Source of the DNA: Phallusia mammillata
Lineage: Eukaryota; Chordata; Ascidiacea; Phlebobranchia; Ascidiidae
Assembly: GCA_003260075.1 (NCBI GenBank)
Contig: QLIY01000371.1
Location: forward strand, 80,444 to 144,443
Direction of reading: 5' to 3'
Length of the DNA: 64,000 bases
How positions within the stretch are numbered: position 1 is the stretch's first letter; each line of letters begins with the position of its first letter. The translations under genes were made by a program, and so were the position numbers. The notes beneath the pieces were generated by a model. The model was given only the letters and a program-made list of their open reading frames with translations. It had not been told where the DNA came from and did no database searches. Below, in pieces: positions 1 through 14,300 of this stretch.

Positions 1-3000
1 ATACTTCTTCTTGAACGATTGCATAAAAGGCGACCAAATCACCATCCGTCTGATCTTGGTCCACGAGTTTTGCTGGCAATTCATAAAAGCTTTCAATCTG
101 TCAGCCTCAAAAACTTCACTGACAAGCAAGTTATTTGGGAAATGTGTTGGACGCAGCATACCACATTGCCTATTTCATGCCTTTAACATGTTTAGCTTCA
201 TGTTAAACAAACACAGGGAAATGTTAAGGCACAGTAATACTTGGTACACAAACTTAGATCACCAGTCTCAATGAAAAACTAGACTGAAACTTACAGAATA
301 CTGTGTTATTGGCAAACACACTTTAATCCTTACTAAACTATATTCTACAAAATCTGAGGGTCCTGACCTCAACCAAAATATACTTGATTTAGTTTACATG
401 TAACAAACAAAAATATGGTTTTAACAATAAACATAACAATACTGCTATCTAACATACAACTGGACAAAACTTGTCAACTTTTAGACGACTTGGCTGTGTG
501 AACAAAATTCTGCCAGCTCAAATACTAGAGAAACACACCACTTGAAGAAGCTGACCTGTTTGGGGGGGGGGTCCTCAACCAAAATATACTTTATTTAGTT
601 TACATGTAACAAACATAAATGTGGTTTTAACAGTAAACAAAACAATACTGCTAACTAACATACAACTGGACAAAACATTTCAACTTTTAGACGACTTGGC
701 TGTGTGGACAAAATTCTGTCAGCTCAAATACTAGAGAAACACACCACTTGAAGAAGCTGACCTGTTTAAGATTTGCCTCTAAATAAACATATTTGCAGCT
801 TTAAACAAATAAATCTGTGTGTGGTCAACTGACGAACACACGACTTGGCGTCCATTCTAAGCAAGAAAGCTTCTACAACACAAGTTAACAAGAGTTACAA
901 CAGGCAGCCCTGAACTAGTGGTACTGAATGGAGGCATTGGGTCGTAACAAACTGCCAAATGCCGGTTGTATACAGACCTCGGGGGGGGGGGCATTTGCCT
1001 CTAAATAAACATAAGTTACATCTTTAAACAAATAAATCTGTGCGTGGTCAACAGAAACACGACTTGGCGTCCATTCTAAGCAAGAAAGTTTCTACAACAC
1101 AAGTTAACAAGAGTTACAACAGACAGCCCTGAACTAGTGGTACTGAATGGATGCATTGGGTCGTAACAAACTGCCAAATGCCGGTTGTATACAGACCTCG
1201 CCACACAGCAGGGCGCTTCTACCAACTCAACAACAAACCACTAACAGACGATTGCTTCTGCGGTTTTCCCGGGAACACAGAATAATATTGGACGCCAAAC
1301 TAGCAATTCGCCAATACACACGCAAGCCCTAGTGTTGCGGGGAAATACACAACACACGAAAATCAGGGAAACAACAACAATATTGTGACTGATAGTTTTT
1401 GCCCTGAAGCGGAAAAAAGTTTATCGTCAGTGAAAACGAGACAGTTTTCAACGGGCGAAATACGTCACTACTTGTTGAGTCAGAGCTGGGCACTCTGTTC
1501 AACTTCGCTGACTCAATGTTGGGGAATGCGATCTTACTTGCGCCCAAAATCTTACTTATTCATCGCAGTGTAATCTATTTGCGGTACAACGTCCACGCAG
1601 TGGCCAGTATGCGAACAAATATGGAAGTAAAACATGGCAACTTTCACAGCACTGACTATATCCTTTCTTGCGTAACAGCTAGTGACGAAACAATAACCTT
1701 TTGTGACGTAACTAACTGGAACACTGGCTTACAGGTTTTTCTCGAATTCTCGAATTCTCTTTTTAATTATAACTTCAAGTGTACGCACCTTACACCTAAA
1801 TTTACGCGTCGATTAAATCTGGCAGTTGGTGCGGCGTAAACCCTGTTATAACGCGCGCTTTCTGAACTGTGCAGGCCTGGTGTTTAGTTAGGTGAAGGCA
1901 ACTTTTTTTCACACATGGTTTAGCAAACCTCTCAGCACGTCACAGTACCAGGGGGGGGGGTCGGCGTAAACCCTGTTATAACGCGCGCTTTCTGAACTGT
2001 GCAGGCCTGATGTTTAGTTAGGTGAAGGCAACTTTTTTTTCACACATGGTTTAGCAAACCTCTCAGCACGTCACAGTACCATCGCGTTTCAACATTCTTC
2101 GCCCAAAATAGATTCTCACTGCCTCTTCTTCAACTAAGCGTCGCACAGACAAATGTCGAAATACGTCCTAGTATTTTCACGCTGGGTGCAACAAAGCACG
2201 ATTTTTATTTCCACTAACCAACGCAAAGGCGCAGAACGGATGTTGCTAGCAGGCGCGTCGACGTAAAAACGTGAGGAAAATGTTAAATCTGAACGTAGCT
2301 GCCATTTAACGAGCAAGTGTTTCTACAAAAATAAATTTCACCACTGTATCATGTTGTTATTGTGCAGATCACATCAAACGAAAGAGGATTTTATTGCCAA
2401 CTCGTAACAGTTGCAACATGTGCTAATAAACTGCTATTCTGTATACACAGCAGTTGAAGAAAAGCAGAACTTTTAAGCAAACCATTACAACAATTACACG
2501 CATGCTATATTGCACAACAAGGTTAAGCAAATATTTTACCATCTGTATGTAATAAATATTCTGAAGGCCACCTCTAAATAACTGCTGATTAAAATGACAT
2601 GTGAATCTTTCAATACTGAAACAAAAGTTTTCTTGTGTTTTGACGCTAATCTTCACTTTTCACTTTCGTACACATAACTGAACTTTATATTCAAGCCAAG
2701 ATAAAAAAAGTTTCAATCAAATATTTGCCAAAGAGATAATGTTACTCACACCCAACTTCAACAAGACTGCCTTGTTTGGTTTTATCAAATCCTTATTTGT
2801 TGTGTGTCAAAAGCACATTTGAAATTTTAAGAAACACTATTACATTTTTTTTAAATTACTGTCATAATCAAGAATTAAATTTCTACGTATTAGTCTCCTA
2901 TAGCCTGTAAACTGCCTTCTCTGTAAAATGCTGACTACTAAATTACTAAGTCTGTTGTCTCTGTTTGTAATATAGGAACTGCTTTGCATGCATGTATACA

Positions 3001-3160
3001 GCTGTGCCTAAAATTTAAATTGTGCCATGGGGGGGGGGATAATATAGCTTTGCATGCATGTATACAGCTGTGCCTAAAATTTAAATTGTGCCATATTGTT
3101 TGTTAAAACCATAATAAACTGTGAGCCGTTATTGGAGTTTGTTTGAAATAGTTTATTAGC
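1..3160. other. Unresolved flank, no supported gene
   Basis: I see no convincing coding exon here. The stretch is A+T-rich and contains four pairs of near-identical blocks, each pair joined by a run of about 10 G: about 361-561 and 572-757; 772-980 and 992-1200; 1828-1950 and 1961-2082; 2969-3028 and 3039-3094. A minus-strand segment at about 2553-2627 has an acceptor-like end and a GTAAAA donor-like end. In the phase left by the last good exon of the minus-strand gene it stops at once (TAT TGA), so it is at best a terminal exon or 3' UTR. Confidence 0.5.
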
Positions 3161-3164
3161 TTAC

Positions 3165-4906
3165 CGCTTTCACTTTACTGTGTCTCCTGTTCATGTTGGC
3201 CTGAATTGGATTCTCGTCGCTACTTGCAAAATCTTCCTCGGATTCTTCGAACGACAACGAAGATCTGAAAAAAAAATCAACAAAGATTTGAAACAAAGTA
3301 TTTTGTAATGTCACTTAAACCAGTGGTCACCACCGCCGGTCCGTATACTTTTTCAGGTTAAATGCTTATCACATTTTGCCCATGAAACCTGGGGATGATA
3401 ATCTAATTTAGGCGATTTCATTGCTACATATTTGNGAACGACAACGAAGATCTGAAAAAAAATCAACAAAGATTTGAAACAAAGTATTTTGTGATGTCAC
3501 TTAAACCAGTGGTCACCACCGCCGGTCCGTATACTTTTTCAGGTTAAATGCTTATCACATTTTGCCCATGAAACCTGGGGATGATAATCTAATTTAGGCG
3601 ATTTCATTGCTACATATTTGTAGTTTTTTAAGTCAGTTCCGCGATAAAATTTCAGTTTCAAAAACTGTCCGCAGTCCAAAAAGGTTGCCGACCCCTGACC
3701 TTAACAACACCTAGCAACAGTATGATCAAATTTCAGACCTATGTTTTTTAAATAAAAACATTTGCAAAATTTATACATCCAAAAATAAATAATAAGTAAG
3801 ATTTTAAATAGCACACTTATTTGTTTTTTTAGAAAACAATTCTTGCTCTGCAGTGAACCATTGAACCAATCATAATTTTTATCAATCACATTTTCAAAAA
3901 TTCCAAACACGTTGATGTCATTTCTATTTACAAAAATTGATTTTTTGAATTCCAACCTTAGTGAGCAACTGGATGAGCTTGAGAGTTTTCTCGGTAAGTT
4001 TTCTATTTGCACAGACAATGTGTTGAAAGCAGATTCATCGGCACGAGAGGAGCTATCAACGTCAGATGCAATAGAAGATGATGATGAGAAAGGAGATGAA
4101 GCATTCTTGCGCAACATTCCCACTGTTAATGTCGTGATTTTTGGTTTGTGACTGGGAGATTCCTCAGCAGACGAAGCGTTAGCACCGGAGAAGTCACTGC
4201 TGTCAACCACAGAAAAACTTATGCCTGGTTCATCTTGTTGATTATCCATACTTCCTCCGTTGTCCATCGATGAGCTGTAAGCACTGTCACAACTTCTGCG
4301 TGGACTCAAAAGTTGGTGTTCATTAACTTCACCGAGTAAAATATCTCCGTTGTTTGAGTCCAGGGAACCACTACTTTCACAAATGTTCTGTATTTTTGGG
4401 TTTCGCGCCCCTGTGCTATATCCACTATCCATACAGTCCTTATGCTGATCAACTAAACAGTATGGCTCGTTTAATGGTTGATCGTCATCCAAAATAGTGG
4501 TATCACTAACCACTACAGAGGGTATCGAAGTTAGTGCTCTACTCTTTTGCACACAGCAATTGTTTATAGTTTCATTCAAACCCTCTATGTGGTTTCCTTT
4601 CTGTTTGTTGCTATCACCGGCAGAGTTATTCACCAGTTGTTTTTCAGATAGAGAAGCGTTGTTCAACTGTTTTGTTATCGCATTAGCACATCCTGTTGTA
4701 CATAGCGACGGGTTGCTACTACTGCTGCTGTTAACATCTGACAGAGTGACTTCCTGTGTTCCTCCACGGCCCATCTGCTCTCGTATACAGGGTGTACATG
4801 TTTTGCAGGGTTGTGATGTGTCATCAGCCCTTTCATGCTGAGAAACTTGGCAAGCTGTGGCTTCACGCATGTTGTTGCAATCACATTTTAATCTTTCTTC
4901 AGTCAT
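3165..4906 (-). CDS. Ser-rich acidic protein, two 5' coding exons, unrecognised
   Basis: The start codon is at 4906-4904 (MTEERLKCDCNNM). An upstream in-frame extension lacks an ATG. The first coding exon runs 4906-3957 and ends on two bases of a codon at an AAG/GTTGGA donor. The second, 3264-3165, follows a TTTTTTCAG acceptor and ends at GCG/GTAAGC; the phases fit. The roughly 350 residues begin with a Cys-rich stretch (CDC, CKTCTPC, CTTGC), then become Ser/Asp/Asn-rich and probably disordered, with tracts such as SSPFSSSSSIASDVDSSSR and DSGYSTG-like phospho-motifs. The second exon is acidic then basic (FEESEEDFASSDEN, MNRRHSKVKA). I do not recognise the family. Downstream exons are not visible, so the gene is partial. 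A GG/CAG-like acceptor near 4934 suggests an upstream 5' UTR exon. Confidence 0.6.
3321..3697. mobile_element. hAT-like short element, duplicated across an N gap
   Basis: The second copy (3508-3697) begins CAGTGGTCACCACCGCC and ends GGTTGCCGACCCCTG, imperfect terminal inverted repeats of the hAT CAGNGGT type. The first copy (3321-3434) is cut by a single N at 3435. After the N, part of the adjacent minus-strand exon (3435-3448) and the intron are repeated. The flanking 8-mers match only loosely, so the target duplication is not secure. Confidence 0.5.
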
Positions 4907-4934
4907 GGTTTTTCTGTTTGCTGCCAAAGTATTT

Positions 4935-6130
4935 CTGATTCTTAAGGAATAAGATATTTTTACAGGTTAACATGTTTAAAGCTAACAAAAACTGAAACAA
5001 GAGATACAAATTAAGATTAGAAAATAAGATTTTTACTTTACATTATTAACACAAACTTTAAGCAACAAGCAATGATAGCAAATTCTAATCTGTTTAATTG
5101 CAGTCAATTCAATTGCCAACCCAATGGGATTGTCCAAGACAAGGAAATAAAACAAATAATCCTGTTTTTCTAATAGACATTTAACACACAGAAGTTCCAA
5201 GGCTATGCACACTTTATTTTAAAGATCAAAACATACATTGTGGGGAAACAGCTTTTCAAATATTTTTTGTCAGAAACACAAAACACAACTTCATAAATAA
5301 ACCATTCGATGAGTCAAACAATAAATATAGTCTCATTTAAAATTCTGATAAATCATCAATTGTCAGCCCACAACTAAACAAAACATTCAGCAAAACCACA
5401 ACCATATGCCTGCACAATTTGAAAAAGTGGAAAAAGTTATTTAGGACTTTAAACCCTTAACTCAACTAAGACTATAGGCTTGCCTAATAGACAAAATAAT
5501 TTTCAAACCAACTCATGAGAGCAATTTAAACCAGCTAAATAACTGAAAAATAGGGGGTACTTAAGCTCCATTAGGGCAGGTTTAAACGTACACTGGCACT
5601 TTAAGTCGTTAGCCTGACTCACACGTCAAATGACTGGCCTTTTGATGCTATTGACATTTGGAAGCTCTTTCATTGCCAACTACACTCAAAAATTCACAAG
5701 CTCTCCAGCTCTATATGTTGGCGAAAATATACGTTAATATTACAACACGTACGGCGCTGTTCGGTGTTTTTTGGGGGGGGGGTATTTAGGACTTTAAACC
5801 CTAACTCAACTAAGACTATAGGCTTGCCTAATAGACAAAATAATTTTCAAACCACACATAACTGAAAAATAGGGGGTACTTAAGCTCCATTAGGGCAGGT
5901 TTAAACGTACACTGGCACTTTAAGTCGTTAGCCTGACTCACACGTCAAATGACTGGCCTTTTGATGCTATTGACATTTGGAAGCTCTTTCATTGCCAACT
6001 ACACTCAAAAATTCACAAGCTCTCCAGCTCTATATGTTGGCGAAAATATACGTTAATATTACAACACGTACGGCGCTGTTCGGTGTTTTTTTAATACGTG
6101 TCAATATTTGGACTTTGGCAAAGTTTTTTT
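4935..6130. repeat. Upstream flank with gap-joined duplicate block
   Basis: No coding exon is supported. The block at about 5439-5772 is repeated at 5783-6091 with small indels, joined by a run of G at 5773-5782. This is one sequence represented twice, probably two haplotypes. It should contain the 5' end and promoter of the minus-strand gene. Confidence 0.55.
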
Positions 6131-6413
6131 AGTTTACTCTCCTTTTGGTTTAATAGCAATGACTGTGTCAGGATTGCTAATATTCAAATGGGCAATTACT
6201 TAAAAGCTAATTAGATTGCGCCTAGGTTTGGTTCGCATTAGACAAACCGTAGCATGATTCCGTATTACTTCCTGTTTGCCCTACTGCTACGTTTGAACAA
6301 TACCTGAATTATATTGTGGTCTTATGTGTAGCAGAGTGGTACAGTGATGATTGTATCATGTGTAATAGAAACGAATGTAAGATTAACTAATGACGAATTT
6401 TAAAAGACGAAGT
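6131..6413. promoter_or_regulatory. Possible shared upstream region of two divergent genes
   Basis: This lies between the start codons of the minus-strand gene (4906) and the plus-strand lectin-ZP gene (6414), which point away from each other. I see no clear TATA box or initiator. The call rests only on position. Confidence 0.25.
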
Positions 6414-8367
6414 ATGTTCAAACAATGGCTGACTTTGCTTTGTTTGTTTCAAAGCACCAAAGCCGGTAAGTTAAATATGCTACCACAAATAAATGCGGTG
6501 TGTTATTAAGAGTTTCAAATCAGTCATTTTTAAGCATGGTCGTTTAATCACCGAAAACAGTTATAAACTGCATGAACAATGAGATTTTGTTGTTAATTTG
6601 TGTTTCATGGTTGAAAAATATAAATAGATGCGATAACTTTTTATGTTTTTTAAAAACACGCAGTTTTACTCGGGCTATTTTCCCGCTATTTGATTAGATC
6701 TACGATTGGTAAATGTAGGCCTAATAGTAAAGGCGTCGCTGCACTAAAAATGCGGTTTAGCGAATATTGCTGTCAAGATAAATTTGTCAACAAAATTTTG
6801 ACCAAGCTTTTTGGCAATAAAACAGACATATTCAGCTTTGTTTGACGACATGAAACCTGGGTCTTTAAAGTACAAGAATTGCCCGCTAATGTGCACGCTC
6901 TTATTCGTACATATAAACTTACGGTTAAAAAGATATCTTTTCAAAATTATACAAAAAACAAACAAATTACAACCCACTTCTTATAACTTACGATAAGCCC
7001 CACAGTAAGAAGGTAAAGACTGTGTGCGCAGCAGGTTTAATATGTAGCCTAACAGCCCATAAAGTTAAAATTAAAATGGATGGATTTTATTGTGTGTGAA
7101 ACTAACAAATACTGATGCTGTCATGCTGATCGGGTAGTTTGTGAATTTGAGCCTTCATTAGCCTACTAATGCAAACGAGAATATTCCCGGACTTGTTTAG
7201 ATTTAGTGGGTCAGGGGCCGTTAAACCGCCCTACCTCACAACTACAGTGACTCATGAACATTTTAGTTGCTTAACTGCTGACAATTACTGCGCTTGGGTT
7301 GCGTTTCGGTGAAAAGACGAATGGAGTATAATGTTTTGAAACCGACTGGCATTGCAATAATCAGACTAACGCCTTGGCCGATCCCGCTGATGTATCAAAC
7401 ATTACCGCTGAAACTTGGCAAGTTTTGAAGGCAGCGGTGGAAAAAGTGTGCGCCCTGAAATGACGTTAGGGATTTGTCATAACTTTCGATGTGAAACATT
7501 TCTGGCAAATGCGATATGAATTGGCCAAAACTTTGTTTGTTTGACCACGTGGCTGGTGCAAACCGTTTCACACAGCCCATGTTTTTAGCAGGTTTTACTT
7601 TTTTTTGCAGCTTGGTTGCAATTCGGGGATTATGAGTACTACATTGAAGAGAACGAGGGAAGCACAATTAACGACGCGATAAATGAATGTGGAATGAGGT
7701 CTGGCGTCCTTGCCACGGTAAAAACAACAGAAGTACACGATTTTCTGAAAACGAATGCAACAGGATTGTCAGGTAAAAATTAAATGGTATTTCATATCTG
7801 TAGGTTTAAGGAGACAAACTGTCGTTAACATTACATAACTCTGTTAAATCTGTTTTATTTCATAACGTTGTTGCAGAGGTGTTGTGTTTTCAACAAACTT
7901 TAAATAAGCAACAGAAAAAAAGAACGAGGCAATAATTTATTGCTGATCTCATAGATACAATATATTACGCAATGAAGCGAATCTGTAAAATTTGTGGGAA
8001 ACTCGAACTTTTTCTGCAAATTTCTCCAGCGATTTAAATTTAGCTTACTGTGTTCCAAGCTGTATAACTTTCAGTTTGTAATCCACAGGTTTAGTTTCTA
8101 GATTTGTAGCTAGTTGTTTTTGTGTTGTTTGAATTCAACTGATTATTTTAGAACTCTGGCTTGGATTATTTGACGTCGGAGTTGACAGCGATATTTATGT
8201 TTGGTCGGATGGATCCCGTCTACAAGAGGGAGAGGAAAAATGGAGTGATGGAATCCCAAATCAGACTCTTCTTCACTGCGTGCATACAGAATCCAACACA
8301 TTTCTGTGGAAGAGTGATATGTGCTCGGAACAACGTGGATTTGTTTGCCAAAGAAAAATTTCTACCT
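6414..8367 (+). CDS. Exons 1-3: signal peptide and C-type lectin domain 1
   Basis: Exon 1 (6414-6465) is a start codon plus a hydrophobic signal peptide, with the Ala codon split across the first intron. Exon 2 (7611-7772) gives the N-terminal half of the lectin fold (WLQFGDYEYYIEENEGS, then a Cys in INECG). Exon 3 (8152-8367) gives the C-terminal half with WLGL, VWSDG, a Cys, FLWKSDMC and RGFVCQRK, the core landmarks of the fold. All three introns are phase 1. The EPN/QPD and WND sugar-calcium motifs are not evident, so calcium-dependent sugar binding is doubtful. Confidence 0.85.
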
Positions 8368-11300
8368 GTGAGATTTAGTGAAGCTAGCAACCCATCATTA
8401 CATACAGTAATGAGTAAACCTTGGTTAATCTGGACACATTTGGACCGACAAATTTGTTTGAATTAGGTGAAGATCCATATCAACCTATGTTGACAAGTTA
8501 ATGCCTTACCACATTACAAATCATTTGTACCTCAAGTTTTGTCCGAATTAGGGGGGGGGGACCAGATTAACCGATGTCGATTATTTAAAGCTGTACCACA
8601 TTACAAATCATTTGTACCTCAAGTTTGTCTTGATTTGGCGAAGATCCAGATTAACTGATGTCGATTAGTTGAAGCTGTACCACATTACAAATCATTTGTA
8701 CCTCGAGTTTTATTCTAATTAGACAAAGGTCCGGGTTAACTGATAGACATTTTTTATCTGAGGTTCACTGCACTTGGTATTCATGATTGTGATGTCATGG
8801 TTGTCTCATGTTACAGCTGAGTGGGTGGAATTTCAAAACTATGAATATGGGGGGGGGGAGTTCAAGTTTTATCTGACGTTTACTGCACTTGGTATTCATG
8901 ATTGTGATGTCATGTTTGTCTCATGTTACAGCTGAGTGGGTGGAATTTCAAAACTATGAATATCTCATCAACTTTGCTCCTCCCTTGAATTACTCTGAAG
9001 CATTGGATCACTGCAGAGCTGATGGAGGAAGTCTTGCGACTCCAATGCATCAGAATGTTTGGGATTTTCTTCAGTCCCAGTTTCTGCCTTTAGCAGGTTT
9101 ACACAGAAATTGTTTAAACATTCGCTCAAGTAACATGTCATTAAAGTGGGATTGACTTAATTTTATTTCAAAAATAAAACCTGTATTAGTAAGTAGGCTA
9201 CAAACAAATGACTAAAGCTCTATGATACCAGAAGTGTTTTTAAATACCAAAAATAGAGGTACGGGGGGGGGGCCTTCAGTCCCAGTTTCCGCCTTTAGCA
9301 GGTTTACACTTGTTAATTTGTTAAACATTCGCTCAAGTAACATGTCATGTGGGATGGACTTAATTTTATTTCAAAAATATAACCTGTTTTAGTAAGTGCA
9401 AACAAATGACTGAAGCTCTATGATACCAGAAGTGTTTTTAAATACCAAAAATAGAGGTACAAAATATCAACACAATATTTAAATTAACTTGTTTTATCAT
9501 GTAGAATTTTTTTTCAGCACAAGGGACAACATTTTTAATAAAACTTTTGTGTAACAAGTAATACTTTGTTAAAGTGTAAACTAAACCTGTGCCCATTTGC
9601 TGACTTGTTCTACTATACTACCAATCTCCATCTCTTAAAAATTGGTGAAGCATCTTATTTTTCAACAGAAGTAATTTACATGGGATTGAAAACCGATCTA
9701 GTTTGGGCTGATGGAAGAGTTGTGGAAGATCCTGGGTTGCTTCCTTTCAATTATTCACCAGTTCCTGATACTTGTTTTCATTATGATGATGAGTTTAATG
9801 TTGTGGGCGATAGTTGTGGAGCTTCTCATGGTTTTGTTTGCCACCGAACACAGCCAGGTAGTTATGTAGTAGTAATGTCCAATGTAGCTGTACCTTAGCC
9901 AATTTTCTTAGGTTGTAACTACTAAGGCCATTAGTTGAATTTTAACATGCCTGCAAATGTCAGCCTTATGTGATACACAATTTTAAGACAGGAAGCCAGC
10001 ATACAAACTGGGTTGCCATTTAGTCAATGCAATTATATGTTGCTTTTTTTTACTCAGCTTTAAGCACAAGGACAGATGGTCCAAGGTTATGGTTTTGAAT
10101 CTAAATGCCACATTTATAATCCGGCATACCTCACATGCTGTTGCAAAGATCCTAAACTGTTTAATATTACAATATTTCATGGTAATTAGGGACCAGGAAA
10201 TATATTTTATTGCTAGTAATACAATTGACGGTACCATGTTTTTTTATGGTTTATATATTTTTCAACAACTGTTAGTCACTGATTTCTTCAAACATACCAT
10301 AAAGTTGTTTTAGGTAATTAGGTGCACAGAATAGAATTTATTACTAATACAATACAATTGGCATTCCCATACTTTATATCACCTGTTGATTTCAGATGTT
10401 TGGTATGAGTTCGAAGGAAACTCGTACTTATTTCGATTATGGAGAGGTTTCACACAAGCAGAGGCAAAATGTGAATGTGAAAAATACAAGGCTTCCCTCG
10501 TTTCCATTACTTCCCATGAAGAACACCATTTTGTGAGGAGTATGGCTGCACAGCTGAGCACAGGTAATAAACAATTTGACTTTTAATAGTTTAATTTTTT
10601 CTTGAACAAGTTGTGACTTTTATTCTTGTTTTACAAATGACCACTTTTGCCAGAATATTGGTTCTCAATCAGTAACATGGAAAGGAGAAGGGGGGGGGGT
10701 TAATTCAATGCTGCATTTTGGGTTTAAATATTTCTGATCCTCACTGAGAATAGTATATTCCTGGTTTTATTCATGATAAAAATGTTTTAAAACCAACTTT
10801 TCACAAAGAATCTCCTCATCTGTGGATTGGACTTGAAAACTTTGGACCAATTGACTCCGCCCAGTTCAAGTGGTCGGATTTTGGTGACTTGAGTGGCGAC
10901 ACCTGGTGGAATATTCAACAACCGAGCGAGGATGGACGATGTGTTGTCGCTCACGGCTTCTGCACGGAATGGAACGTTACTAGCTGCATCGAGCAAAGGG
11001 GATATGTCTGTGAAAGACCGATAGGTATTGAGGTTTGGGTAAAATCTTATGAGATAAAGCAGGGGTGGGCAAACTACGGCCCGCGGGCCGCATGCGGGGG
11101 GGGGGGGGGAACACCATTTTGTGAGGAGTATGGCTGCTCAGTTGAGCACAGGTAATAAATAAGCATTTTTCTAAAACAAGTTAGATGTGACTTTTAATAG
11201 TTTAATTTTTTCTTTAACAAGTTGTGACTTTTAATCTTGTTTTACAAATGATCACTTTTGCCAGAATATTGGTTCTCAATCAGTAACATGGAAAGGAGAA

Positions 11301-14300
11301 CGTAGAACTCTAAAGTTATTAATCTTTGTTTACCAATTTCTGTCTTTTGGTTGGCTTTTTTTCATATCCCTGTGTATGTTAATTAACAAAATGCTGAGCT
11401 GGCACACTGTTTTACTATTTAATTCAATGCTGCATTTTGGGTTTAAATATGTCCGATCTTCGCTGAGAATAGTATATTCCTGGTTTGATTCATGATAAAA
11501 ATGTTTTAAATCCAACTTTTCACAAAGAATTTCCTCATCTGTGGATTGGACTTGAAAACTTCGGACCAATTGACTCCGCCCAGTTCAAGTGGTCAGATTT
11601 TAGTGACTTGAGTGGCGACACCAGGTGGAATATTCAACAACCGAGCGAGGATGGACGCTGTGTTGTCGCGCACGGATTCTGCACGGAATGGAACGTTACT
11701 AGCTGCATCGAGCAAAGTGGATATGTCTGTGAAAGACCAATAGGTATTGAGGTTTGGGTAAAATCTTATGAGATAAAATTGTATTGAATTGTGTTGTATT
11801 ATTTTTAAAACCGGGCATGAAAATGGTACATAACAGTACAGAAACACTGCAGTCTGCACTAGTGCCACAAAATCGGGAAACAAATACTGTTAAAAAATTT
11901 TAAAAAGAGATTTTGTGCAATGGCCCACAAGTAACATGTATAATGGAAATACTATTATATTGATGTTTCCTCTTTTTATGAAAACAAAACTATTTTGAAG
12001 GCTTTCTTTTATGTTGTGAAAATTTAAATGTTTATGTTTTTGTTGTTTGTCTTGATTTCATCTGTGGTTGTGTTTTAGATATCAACGACTGTTCAGATGA
12101 TTCCTGTTTAAACCAAGGATTGTGTATTGATGAGATATTTGGTTTTTCATGCTTATGTACCCCAGGTTACACTGGAGATGATTGTTCCATTGGTGAGATT
12201 TGGAACATGGCAAACAATTATTGGCAATTATTTTGTTGAAGTGTAAATTTTGTTATGACTCCAACATAGATAACATGAGACACCCACTATAAAAGTAACT
12301 GGCTAACAATAAAATTCTGATTGAAGACGTTTCAACAACACTATTATCATTAGTGAAGTGAGGCATGTCAAGCAAACCAGTTGAAACCATTTTGTGCTTG
12401 GTCATTGGCAATTTGATTTTTGCGTCAAATCACTATTACATTTTTGAAATTTTACAAATTAAAAAAAAGCCTGTGTGGTTATTTAGCAGTGGGATTTAAT
12501 TTTAATGTTAACCGCTTGTTTTTTTTATTAACATATGCTTTATGTAACAGAGTTAACACCCAACGGAGTGGATTTTCTCTCAGATGAACTTGTGCTGAAT
12601 TGTAGTTTGGACCAAGTAACTGCCAGGTTAGGCTGATCGAAATAGTTTTCATCAAATATTTGTAACAAGATTTTCACATTGTTAAAATACTTATTAATGC
12701 ATGATTCACAACAAACAAGTTTTATTTTGTTATTCATATCGTAAAAAAATGCATTTTGATAATGCCAAATCTTTTTAAATAAAAGTTTTAAGTTTCCTAA
12801 TATAATAAGTTTGATAAAAACAAAATAACTGCAAGTTAGACTTTTTAGTACAAAACATGGAGTTGTGACAAAACCTTATTTGTTTTTAAGCCTTCATGGA
12901 GACTACATTAAGAGACAAAACTTTGGCGACATAGATGGATTAGTTTTGCTTGATTCTGAAGGTTCAGCTATCGACGGGTGTCAAGCTGATTTTGATGGGC
13001 AGCAAAATATTTATAATTTTGATTTTTCTTTGGAATTTGCCCAATGTTCAGCCTCCCAAGAGGTTAGTGTGAATGGCCTAAATGTTGATTACAGGTGAAG
13101 GGTTGAAATTTTACAATTTTATCACATGTTTATTTTCTTTTCTTGAGGTTGCTCTGCAGTGCACTGACTTTGTACCGAGAGCTCTGATTCTTTTTTATTT
13201 TTAGATTAGACTTTACATCCCCCTTTAACTAAAAAAAACAAATATTTTCCCAGTAAAGAAATCAGTTGACGAATTTCGTGAAATATATGTATACATATTT
13301 TGCCTAACTGGCATGTGTAGTTTATTCAAATAGAATCTGTGATTCAGTAAAGCTGAATTTCAATAATCTTGCCAACTCACAATATTGTTTTACCAACAAA
13401 GCGCTAACTTTTACAACATCAGACATTCTGCAACTTTGTGGTTGAGGAATTTTAGTTTTAAACTTTTCTGTTGTAGGAGATCAGTCCGATGTATGTTGTG
13501 GTCGATTACATCGTTGCTCCACGGTTTAAATCGGATGCAAAGGTTGAGAAATGCAACAAGAAAATTCTTCGGTTTGATTGCACCTTCCATCGACCAAATA
13601 TCACAGATACAATGTAGAGTAAACTTTTAATAAGTAGATTAAATAATGTTCCAGCACAACATATGTTGTAGTGTTGGAAAGTTTAGTTAAAGTTTTCTCT
13701 CAATTCCAAATCAATTGTAATATTTCAGATAATTAAACTACATTAAATACACAAAAATTAAATTTTACTGATTGAATCTACCAATTAGTGGCAGACCAAG
13801 GTTACAAACGGTGTCAAATAATTTATTGTTTCTGTGTTTTAGTGTCAAATATTTTGCCGGAAAAACTTCAGGCCATCTTTCCTACTNAAACTTTTGAATG
13901 CGGCCCTTGCACTGAAAAGTTTGCCCACCCCTGAGATAAAGTGACAAATATTGTTTAAAAATTTAAGAAATGAGGTTTTGTGCTTGTATAATGGAAATAC
14001 CATTATATTGATGGAAATATCTGCACTGATGATGACAACAGAGATTGTTGAAGTACACCAGTACTTTGGCAGTAAAGTTTCCTCTTTTTATGAAACCAAA
14101 GCTATTTTTTATGCTTCTTTTACATGAAAATTAAAATGTTTATGTTTTTATTGTTTGTCTTGATTTCATCTGTGGTTGTGTTTTAGATGTCAACGACTGT
14201 TCNCATCTGTGGTTGTGTTTTAGATGTCAACGACTGTTCAGAGGATTCCTGTTTGAACCAAGGATTGTGTATTGATGAAATATTTGGTTTTTCATGCTTG

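Noticed and set aside
1385-1839. Plus-strand frames near 1400-1840
   Set aside because: They are short, without splice context, repeats or recognisable motifs.
2423-2656. Minus-strand exon at about 2553-2627
   Set aside because: The splice sites look fair, but the expected phase gives a stop after one codon and no homology is recognised.
10396-11743. A fourth C-type lectin domain (second copy of domain 3)
   Set aside because: The second copy is nearly identical, starts in mid-exon after a G run and ends at an N. An allelic copy is more likely than a tandem domain.
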